DNA of 64,000 nt from an uncultured Collinsella sp. (GTDB taxonomy: Bacteria > Actinomycetota > Coriobacteriia > Coriobacteriales > Coriobacteriaceae), in NCBI GenBank assembly GCA_902491395.1, contig CABUHO010000012.1, positions 1 through 64,000 on the forward strand. The letters are read 5' to 3'. Positions within the stretch are counted from its first letter, which is position 1. Every line of letters begins with the position of its first letter. A program made the translations under genes and the position numbers. The notes below the pieces were generated by a model. It ran no database searches. It was not told where the DNA came from and saw only the letters and a list, made by a program, of their open reading frames with translations. Positions 1 to 6,091 of this stretch are shown here, piece after piece.

Positions 1-2
1 GC

Positions 3-1262
3 GGCGTCACCCGCGGCATCCACGCCGAGCCCTGGGACAAGTTCATCTCGGTGGCCCGCGGCTCGGTCTTCGGCGCCTGGGTCGACCTGCGCGAGGGCAG
101 CGAGACCTTCGGCAAGGTGTTCACCTGCACCCTGGACCCGTCGAAGGCCATCTACGTCCCGCGCGGCGTGGGCAACTCCTTCCAGGCGCTCGAGGACGGC
201 ACCGCCTACACCTACCTGGTGGACGCCCACTGGTCGCTGGAGCTCAAGAGGACCTACACCTTCGTGAACCTCGCCGACCCCGAGCTCGCCATCGAGTGGC
301 CGATCCCGCTGGACCAGGCCACCGTCTCCGAGGCCGACCTCAACCACCCGATGCTCAAGGACGTCGTCCCCATGGCGCCCAAGAGGACCCTCGTCACCGG
401 CTGCAACGGCCAGCTGGGCCGCGCGGTCCGCAAGCTCGCCGAGGAGCGCGGCGTCGCCAAGGACTTCGACTTCTGCGACATCGACACCTTCGACATGTCC
501 GACCCGGAGGCCTACTCCAAATACGACTGGTCGCTCTACGGCACCGTGATCAACTGCGGCGCCTACACGGCCGTGGATAAAGCCGAGACCCCCGAGGGCC
601 GCGTGACCGCCTGGAAGGCCAACGCGACCGGTCCCGCCCTTCTCGCCCGCACCTGCGCCGGGCACGGCATCACGCTCGTCCACGTGTCCTCCGACTACGT
701 CTTCGACGGCACGGCCGAGGTCCACGACGAGGACGAGCCGTTCAGCCCGCTGTCCGTCTACGGGCAGACCAAGGCGGCGGGGGACATCGCCGTGGCGGGG
801 TGCCCGCGCCACTACATCATGCGCAGCTCCTGGGTCATCGGCGAGGGGCACAACTTCGTCAAGACCATGAGGGGCCTCTCAGACCGCGTCGCCGACCCCG
901 AGGACGGGCTCACGCAGGTCACCGTCGTGGACGACCAGCTGGGCCGCCTGACCTTCACGCGCGACATGGCCGAGGCCATCTTCCACGTGCTGGGCACGCA
1001 CGCCCCCTACGGCACCTATAACTGCACCGGCTCCGGCGCCGTGAAGTCCTGGGCCGACATCGCCCGCGCCGTCTTCGAGGCCGCCAACGGCAACGGGGAC
1101 AGGGTCGTGCCGGTGAGCACCGCCGACTACTACGCAAATGCCGCCGGCCCCGTCGCCCCGCGCCCGGTCCACTCCGCGCTCGACCTGTCCAGGCTCGAGT
1201 CGGTCGGCTTCCGCATGCCCGACTGGGAGGAAGAGCTGGGGGAGTACCTCACAATGCTTTAA
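3..1262 (+). CDS. rfbD: dTDP-4-dehydrorhamnose 3,5-epimerase / reductase fusion, 5' end outside window
   Basis: This is a bifunctional enzyme for the last two steps of dTDP-L-rhamnose synthesis: 3,5-epimerisation and then NADPH-dependent reduction. The open frame runs to the left edge, so the N-terminus is missing. In-frame residues from position 3 (GVTRGIHAEPWDKF) match the RfbC cupin motif around its catalytic His. The cupin part ends near codon 120. A Rossmann domain then begins with the nucleotide-binding GCNGQLG and carries the SDR-type serine and YGQTK tyrosine/lysine pair (VSSDYVF, then VYGQTKAAGD), as in RfbD. A GTG at 51 could start a shorter frame but would cut the cupin fold. Such epimerase-reductase fusions are known in Coriobacteria and other Actinobacteria. 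It likely feeds a cell-wall or capsule polysaccharide. The base composition is very GC-rich, unlike the next genes. Confidence 0.9.
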   Translation, partial: GVTRGIHAEPWDKFISVARGSVFGAWVDLREGSETFGKVFTCTLDPSKAIYVPRGVGNSFQALEDGTAYTYLVDAHWSLELKRTYTFVNLADPELAIEWPIPLDQATVSEADLNHPMLKDVVPMAPKRTLVTGCNGQLGRAVRKLAEERGVAKDFDFCDIDTFDMSDPEAYSKYDWSLYGTVINCGAYTAVDKAETPEGRVTAWKANATGPALLARTCAGHGITLVHVSSDYVFDGTAEVHDEDEPFSPLSVYGQTKAAGDIAVAGCPRHYIMRSSWVIGEGHNFVKTMRGLSDRVADPEDGLTQVTVVDDQLGRLTFTRDMAEAIFHVLGTHAPYGTYNCTGSGAVKSWADIARAVFEAANGNGDRVVPVSTADYYANAAGPVAPRPVHSALDLSRLESVGFRMPDWEEELGEYLTML

Positions 1263-1291
1263 TGTAAATTGTAGTGGCGGGAGGCGATGGC

Positions 1292-2200
1292 ATGATTGAT
1301 AGATATTCTTTTGATGATTGGTTGAACTACGGTAGACGAGGGAAGCGCGAGTATTCCTGTTTTCGTTTTTATAGTGTAGGACTCAACAGAGGCATGCCTC
1401 TAGTGATTCTGGACGCCCTAAAGAAAATTGGCTTCGGTGGGATATTTGTTTGGCTGCCTACTCTTTTTGCAGAAAAGCTATTAACAGATGGAAAACTTCC
1501 TTGGATCCTTGACTACCTTGGAACTTATGCGACTAGAGAATTATTTACTTTTTCGCTTATCGTAACTTGTTTAGTGGCAATATGGATTGCCGCGCATTCA
1601 ATTAGGCAGGGCTTTCGCTATGTGAATGTGCTCGACGAACTTCAGAGTCTTAACTACCAAGTTGAGAATCAGACTCAAAATCCTGATGTTAATTTACGTG
1701 AATTGGCAACTGTCTGCTGCGATGGCGTTGCTTCCTGTTTTTCAATTTTTCGCCCAAAAGACGGAATAGGCTGCGCCATCAGGCTTGCGCGTCCCGGAAA
1801 ATCGGATCATGAAGTTGGCTACGCAACGGTGGCTAGGGGAGGGGCATTGAATAAAACGAGATTTCAACATTCCCGGCCTCTTTCAATGAATAGCAAGCTC
1901 GTGATTATGCTTCACGAAAAAGAGCTGTCAAATGATATCGTCATACTTTGTCCCGATGTTGAAAAAGCCAGAGACTGCGGACAGTTGGATAACGACGTTA
2001 ATTCCGAACATTTCGGATCCGATGATCGTTGCATGATGATTTCTAGACTTGTTGCCCGAGACGGTTCGAATAATTCAATTATGGGAATCTTGTATGTAAC
2101 ATCTAACAGGCCAAATAAGCTCGGAATCGCTGATGTAAATCTCTACCTATTGCTTCATGATATTGTCAATCACGCTCTTTGCGCAAAAGCTATTGCGTGA
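1292..2200 (+). CDS. Membrane protein with C-terminal GAF-like domain, unknown function
   Basis: I do not recognise a named family. The protein of about 302 residues has two hydrophobic segments near its N-terminus (roughly residues 45-62 and 78-98), then a soluble domain. The end of that domain (IMGILYVTSNRPNKLG, then a helix) resembles the last strand and helix of a GAF sensor domain. ATG 1292 is chosen because GGGAGGCG lies just upstream; a GTG at 1274 lacks such a site. The codons are AT-rich compared with the rhamnose gene before it, marking the left edge of the accessory island. A small basic protein follows 21 bases later behind a strong AGGAGG, so the two are probably one transcript. 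A ligand-sensing role is inference only. Confidence 0.65.
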   Translation: MIDRYSFDDWLNYGRRGKREYSCFRFYSVGLNRGMPLVILDALKKIGFGGIFVWLPTLFAEKLLTDGKLPWILDYLGTYATRELFTFSLIVTCLVAIWIAAHSIRQGFRYVNVLDELQSLNYQVENQTQNPDVNLRELATVCCDGVASCFSIFRPKDGIGCAIRLARPGKSDHEVGYATVARGGALNKTRFQHSRPLSMNSKLVIMLHEKELSNDIVILCPDVEKARDCGQLDNDVNSEHFGSDDRCMMISRLVARDGSNNSIMGILYVTSNRPNKLGIADVNLYLLLHDIVNHALCAKAIA

Positions 2201-2221
2201 TTAGCCTTTAGGAGGTTCATG

Positions 2222-2455
2222 ATGGCATGCACCAAGAGAAGCTATCGGAAAAAGAAGAAACAGCCTTCTTGCCGTCCGCTTCTTTTACGCCAAAATAAAT
2301 CTAGCATTAAGGCAAGCGTCAATGCCGCGCCTTCGCACGCTGTTTTCTGTGAGTCTGCAGGCGGTTTAGTCTTAACTGATGTGAGAGATTACAGCCGCAT
2401 CAGAAAAAACGGACCATCAGATGAGCTGGTTAAATTATTAGCATCAAGATTGTGA
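2222..2455 (+). CDS. Small basic protein, unknown function
   Basis: This small protein of about 77 residues has a strongly basic N-terminus (a run of Arg and Lys within the first 15 residues) and a short acidic/hydrophobic C-terminal stretch. No domain is recognised. Two adjacent ATG codons occur at 2219 and 2222; the second sits 6 bases after AGGAGG (2210-2215) and is preferred. It follows the GAF-like membrane protein closely and is probably co-transcribed with it. The basic N-terminus could bind nucleic acid or acidic lipid, but nothing in the sequence decides between these. Its good ribosome site and separate stop make it a believable gene. Confidence 0.5.
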   Translation: MACTKRSYRKKKKQPSCRPLLLRQNKSSIKASVNAAPSHAVFCESAGGLVLTDVRDYSRIRKNGPSDELVKLLASRL

Positions 2456-2561
2456 TATATCTAGTAACTTGGCTTGACGGTTTGCTTTTCGAATAACGAC
2501 CGGTGTGTAAGCGGCGGGCTGATTCTTGGTTTCATTCTGTGCCGAGGGAAGGTTATTGCTT

Positions 2562-3101
2562 ATGGCCGCTTTTTGTGCTGTTGTTCAAGTAATTTGTGCA
2601 TTTGTTACACTTTGCCTAACGGTATATGTTGTTTTGCGCGACACAAGGCATATGAATGAACAAGACGAGCGTCAGGAAATGGCTGAGAAGTTAGCGCAGC
2701 CATCTTCAATTGCTGCATGGCTCGAAAGGGATCCTACTGGTGAGTCGCGCATTGCGATTCGCAACGACAGTGATCTTCCCGTATATGAGGTAGTTGCGAC
2801 AATTGTCGTTACTCATGGAGCGGGATGCTGCAAGGGTGAAGATTTGGAATACCCATATCAATACAGGAAAATACTCGATTTGATTCCTCCGGGACTTCAT
2901 TCGGTAGCTATCGATATGGGCGGCTTCTACGGAATGCATCGACATCCGCTGGTCGAGATTGCCTTTGTATGTGCAAAGGGAAAATCCTGGGTCCGTCGGG
3001 GAGATGGCGTTCTGGATGAGCTTGCTGTATCGCCGTTTAGCCACTATGAACTTGGTCTTCCAATTGATTTTGATATGCTTATGCCGTATCAAAACGGTTG
3101 A
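2562..3101 (+). CDS. Single-pass membrane protein with beta-rich domain, unknown function
   Basis: This protein of about 179 residues has one N-terminal hydrophobic segment (about residues 2-24), a short charged linker, and a domain with alternating strand-like stretches (RIAIRNDSDLPVYEVVATIVV). The 'IRN.SDLPVYEV' pattern is typical of membrane-anchored immunoglobulin-like folds in otherwise unnamed proteins. ATG 2562 is preferred because GAGGGAAGG lies 9 bases upstream; a TTG at 2526 is possible but has no site. The gene at 12678 has the same layout and similar spacing of key segments. The 3' end overlaps a hairpin with a T-run. Codon use is AT-rich, as in the rest of the island. Confidence 0.6.
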   Translation: MAAFCAVVQVICAFVTLCLTVYVVLRDTRHMNEQDERQEMAEKLAQPSSIAAWLERDPTGESRIAIRNDSDLPVYEVVATIVVTHGAGCCKGEDLEYPYQYRKILDLIPPGLHSVAIDMGGFYGMHRHPLVEIAFVCAKGKSWVRRGDGVLDELAVSPFSHYELGLPIDFDMLMPYQNG

Positions 3102-3114
3102 CGGCATCTTTTTT
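3081..3114 (+). terminator. Rho-independent terminator overlapping a stop codon
   Basis: ATGCCGT (3081-3087) pairs perfectly with ACGGCAT (3101-3107), followed by a run of six T residues. The right arm begins on the last base of the preceding gene's TGA stop codon. Confidence 0.7.
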
Positions 3115-3180
3115 ACGCTAAGAACGTTGCGCTAGTCTTATATCAATAAAGGCTAGCGTTTTAACAATGAAAGGTAAGCC

Positions 3181-3699
3181 ATGGATGCATATACAACGCA
3201 GGCTTTAGTTGATCTTGGGAGTTCTCTCGCTGTTCTTGCGGCAAAAGGTACGGCCTCTGCTGTTGCGACAAAGGTTAAAGCAATTAAGGGAGATAAGGAC
3301 ACCGCCTCAGTGCGCGCCGCATATGATGAACTTGTCAATGAGCTTCTTGAAGAGCGCTCTGAGGCTTTAAGAATCGCTCAAGCGTATAAGGCGGAGCTTG
3401 AGCGCGTTCAGATTAGCGATGACGATATTCAGAGCCTTGATGCTACCATCGCCCGCGTATTGGAGATATTTGTTTCAATGCAATCGGACGGTGAAGAACC
3501 ATCCTCGCCTAACGCAACGGCGATGGCGTTTGACCAGTTTCGTCAGCTAATTTCCGCTGATACCCTCCGAACCATGCAACTTCTTGGTTTCAATTACAAA
3601 GCAGCAATCGGTGAGCCACTAACAGAGCTTTGCGCCAATAAGATCAAACAGTTTGGTAGTGGTTCCAAAACAAAAAGGCCATCTCAGGGTAAACGATAA
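3181..3699 (+). CDS. Helical soluble protein, unknown function
   Basis: The 172-residue protein is predicted by eye to be almost entirely helical. An N-terminal helix is rich in Ala, Val and Thr, a coiled-coil-like stretch runs from about residue 40 to 80 (rich in Glu, Leu, Ala and Lys), and a basic tail ends the protein. No transmembrane segment or enzyme motif is visible. The ATG at 3181 follows an AAAGGTAAG ribosome site. It stands alone between a terminator before it and a weak one after it, so it is probably a single-gene unit. I cannot assign a family. The position among island genes suggests an accessory or defence-linked role, but that is guilt by association only. Confidence 0.6.
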   Translation: MDAYTTQALVDLGSSLAVLAAKGTASAVATKVKAIKGDKDTASVRAAYDELVNELLEERSEALRIAQAYKAELERVQISDDDIQSLDATIARVLEIFVSMQSDGEEPSSPNATAMAFDQFRQLISADTLRTMQLLGFNYKAAIGEPLTELCANKIKQFGSGSKTKRPSQGKR

Positions 3700-3789
3700 G
3701 AATCAAATGATTTCTTTGAGGTCATAGCGAATGGAGCACTTCTCTTCCGGTTTTTTAATATGAGCAGGATATTGTCAAGAGACCAAATC

Positions 3790-3828
3790 GGGCCTGACTC
3801 CAATGAAATGGGGCCAGGCTCTTTCTTT
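3790..3828 (+). terminator. Possible terminator
   Basis: GGGCCTG (3790-3796) can pair with CAGGCTC (3815-3821) including one G-U pair, followed by TTTCTTT. The loop is long (18 bases), so this is weak. It lies between the 3' ends of two convergent genes. Confidence 0.4.
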
Positions 3829-3851
3829 AACTGATGTTGACAGTCTATATT

Positions 3852-5126
3852 TCACACTGGTATACCAATGCGGTCGGCATACTTCTCTGCCCATTCATCG
3901 GCCTTGTCATTTCGCACAAAGTAATTGTTGGATAGGTCGGTCGAGCGGTAGGCGTAGCCGTCCTTTTGGTAGTTTGCCGTGTGGTCGGAGTGGGCGATTG
4001 CCATGAGCTCGTCGGTCAGCCCAAAGTACAGATGGCGCTGGTCCAGGTCTCCGTACCAGTTGTCGCTGGTGTCGTCCCAGGTTAGGTCCATCTGGCACCA
4101 TTTGCCGTCGATCTTTACGACGTTCCAGGTGTGGCCGTTGCCGGTGATGCGGCCGTTGGCGATGCCCGCGGCGTCAAGGAGCTTGGAGTAGATGCGCTGG
4201 TAGCTCTCGCATGTGCCCTGGTGGCGCGTGAGGCCGCTTTCGGCCGAGCACCAGTTGAGGCTGTGGTCGTACTCCAGCTGGTCGAGCGTCCAGTCGTGGA
4301 GCCACAGCGCCATGTCGTATTCCGAGCCGCTTGTCTCTTGCCTGCACAGGTCCACTGCGTTGTTAACGATCTGCGTGACGCTTGGGCGGGCGGCGTCGTT
4401 TACGGTCACCTCCGCCGTGGCGCGCAGGTAGTAGATCCCCTTGTCGTTTTGGGGGTCGTTTCTGTCGTTGTCCATAAAGTAGAAGTGGATGCGGTACGTG
4501 CCCGACGCCGTGAAGCTAAAGGTGAAGTCGTGGCCCGCGGCGCCCAGGTCGTGGTAGCCGGACCATGCCTGGCGCGACGGGTCGCAGACGCTCTCCTGGC
4601 TACCGCCGTCCCAATAGGTGGGCACGTCCATGCGCGCCTTGGCCTGGGACGAGCCGTTGGTCTGGGTTACGTGGAAGGTCGTCGCGGTGCCCGCGGGGGC
4701 GTCGTTCCACGAGACGGTGAAGGTGACGCCGTTTTGGGTTGCCGTGGCGGAGTGGGCGTAGCCGGTTGCTGCCGCGACGGAGATGGCCTCGGGCGTGGGG
4801 CTGGTTTGGGCTTGCAGGGATGGGGTGGGGGTGCCGGGCGTGGCGGTGGTGTCGGGCGTGGCGGTGGTGTCGTTAGCGCTTTCCGTGTTGGCTGCGCTGG
4901 TGCCGGTGGATGTTGCGGTGCCGTCCTCTGCGGTATCCGCTGTCGCATTTGTATTGGCGCCGTCTTCGGCCTTGCCTGCGTCGCTGCTCGCGGCGTCGGC
5001 TTGCGCCTGCTGCTCGACGGTCTCCTGAGGCTGGATGGCTTCCGCGATGGCCGCCATGGGCAACGTCTCGCCGACCATGGACGTGCACGCGATCGCGCAG
5101 AGCAGGTAGTAAAGGGGTCGTTTCAT
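3852..5126 (-). CDS. Secreted transglutaminase-like domain protein
   Basis: This exported protein of about 424 residues has an N-terminal signal-like segment (MKRPLYYLLCAIACTSMVGE), then a long Ala/Thr/Ser/Asp/Pro-rich linker to about residue 115. A beta-rich domain spans about 125-240, and a C-terminal transglutaminase-like cysteine-protease domain spans about 250-424. The catalytic triad is visible as Cys306 (in GTCESY), His332 (in GHTWN) and Asp347 (in MDLTWDD). The start at 5126 is chosen because GAGAGG lies just upstream and the signal sequence begins there; the frame stays open further upstream without a sensible N-terminus. Many gut Actinobacteria secrete such proteins, which cross-link or cleave peptides at the surface; the substrate is unknown. 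GC content is higher than in its neighbours, suggesting a different origin from the defence genes. Confidence 0.82.
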   Translation of the reverse strand: MKRPLYYLLCAIACTSMVGETLPMAAIAEAIQPQETVEQQAQADAASSDAGKAEDGANTNATADTAEDGTATSTGTSAANTESANDTTATPDTTATPGTPTPSLQAQTSPTPEAISVAAATGYAHSATATQNGVTFTVSWNDAPAGTATTFHVTQTNGSSQAKARMDVPTYWDGGSQESVCDPSRQAWSGYHDLGAAGHDFTFSFTASGTYRIHFYFMDNDRNDPQNDKGIYYLRATAEVTVNDAARPSVTQIVNNAVDLCRQETSGSEYDMALWLHDWTLDQLEYDHSLNWCSAESGLTRHQGTCESYQRIYSKLLDAAGIANGRITGNGHTWNVVKIDGKWCQMDLTWDDTSDNWYGDLDQRHLYFGLTDELMAIAHSDHTANYQKDGYAYRSTDLSNNYFVRNDKADEWAEKYADRIGIPV

Positions 5127-5352
5127 AGCGGAGCCTCTCGGTGAGCAGCCAATAGGGTCCGAAGGCAGCTCCAGGCCAGCACTCCGCACATATTTTGTTG
5201 GGGCATATTTTACGGGAACCCCAGTCAACATCAGCGAACTTTCTGGGGAATGTTGGGGAGGGGAGGGATGGTGGACTGGTGGGCTGGCGCCATAGGAGAC
5301 GGCGCCGGCGACTAATACGGTTAGTCGGCGACCGAGAAGAAGGAGGTGATAC

Positions 5353-5562
5353 ATGGCGATAAAGATAAGGGTGAAGCTGGTCCATCGGCTTCGCGAAGCG
5401 GGGATGTCCCAAAACGAGATCGCGAGGCCCCAGGGGATGTCCGGACACAGCGTCGGCGACGTCGTCGCGGGCGCCAGGGTGCTCGGAATCGAGGGGGCGG
5501 GCGCCGAGCTAAAGCTCGTGCAGAAGCTGGTCGCCTTGACCGTGCTGGTGCTGGACGAGTGA
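5353..5562 (+). pseudogene. istA'-istB' junction fragment of an IS21-family element
   Basis: The frame starts at an ATG behind AAGGAGGTG and encodes 69 residues. The first about 46 match the N-terminal helix-turn-helix region of IS21-type IstA transposases from Actinobacteria. The rest (about residues 50-69) matches the IstB stretch leading to the Walker B aspartate-glutamate. The frame stops at a TGA where IstB would have a Trp codon (TGG), a single-base change. The join between the two genes is in frame, so a short hybrid peptide could still be made. It would keep the DNA-binding part without the DDE catalytic domain. A role as a repressor of related IS21 copies is imaginable but unproven. 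Confidence 0.65.
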
Positions 5563-5797
5563 CTGCCGGATGAGCCCGATGCGGGGTTCAACAGCATGAT
5601 ACCGGAGCTATGGAGGTACGGTACGGCATCGGCTCCACGATCTTCTGCACGCAATACCGCAAGAAGGACTGGCTCGCCAGGCTCGGCGCTGACGTGCGCG
5701 CCGACGCCATCATGGACAGGATAGTCCACAATACCGTATGGGTCGCAAGGGCGACTTCAACATGAGGGAAAAGCTAGGAGGAAGGACTGCCTCGTAG
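5563..5797 (+). pseudogene. istB C-terminal fragment (IS21 helper ATPase), frameshifted
   Basis: Reading on from the in-frame TGA gives the IstB-like LPDEPDAGFNSMIPEL. A one-base deletion then shifts to the frame starting at 5610, which encodes YGIGSTIFCTQYRKKDW and DAIMDRIVHNTVWV, hallmark C-terminal motifs of IstB. A second shift near 5745 restores GDFNMREKLGG and ends at TAG 5797. Three lesions (one stop, two frameshifts) show this is a dead gene. IstB normally assembles as an AAA+ oligomer that selects target DNA for IstA. Confidence 0.75.
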
Positions 5798-6091
5798 GCC
5801 GACTTACCGGGGGCGGTGCCGGTCGGCAATATAAGCGGCGCTGATTCGCAATAATCACTGGTGCTCAGAGGAGCAAATACTCACCCTTAGAAGCCCCCCT
5901 CTATCCCTTCCTTCTGCCTTCTTCATGAACTCCGGGATGTTGGCATGGATGATGCCGATAAAACTTCCGGGCATCCGTCATTCAGCAACTGTCTCTTCTG
6001 AAGACTAAGGTCAGATGTTGTAGTGACCAAGATTGAAAAATGCCTCGGGCGCTTTAACGTGCTCGATTTTGGCGAGGAATCCACCACGAGT
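5798..6091. other. Intergenic stretch without a supported gene
   Basis: This 294-base stretch separates the IS21 remnant from the 3' end of the helicase gene. Short open stretches occur in both directions (for example a minus-strand fragment reading IGIIHANIPEFMKKAEG around 5910-5980), but none has a start, ribosome site and length that I can defend. It may contain the right end of the insertion sequence or another gene remnant. Confidence 0.4.

Larger units (their letters stand above)
5353..5797 (+). mobile_element. Internally deleted, decayed IS21-family insertion sequence
   Basis: The remnant opens with the N-terminus of an IstA-like transposase including its helix-turn-helix (MSQNEIARPQGMSGHSVGDV). 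It jumps after about 46 codons into the Walker B part of the IstB helper ATPase (LVALTVLVLDE), and continues as a broken IstB C-terminus to about 5797. Most of istA and the first half of istB are missing, so it cannot transpose alone. I could not define terminal inverted repeats or a target duplication with confidence. It sits between the transglutaminase gene and the helicase-nuclease gene, consistent with a recombination-prone island. Confidence 0.75.

Noticed and set aside
4131..5144. Long plus-strand frame opposite the transglutaminase gene
   Set aside because: It is a shadow of a GC-rich real gene; its composition (Val, Gly, Arg) is that of an antisense frame and no domain is seen.
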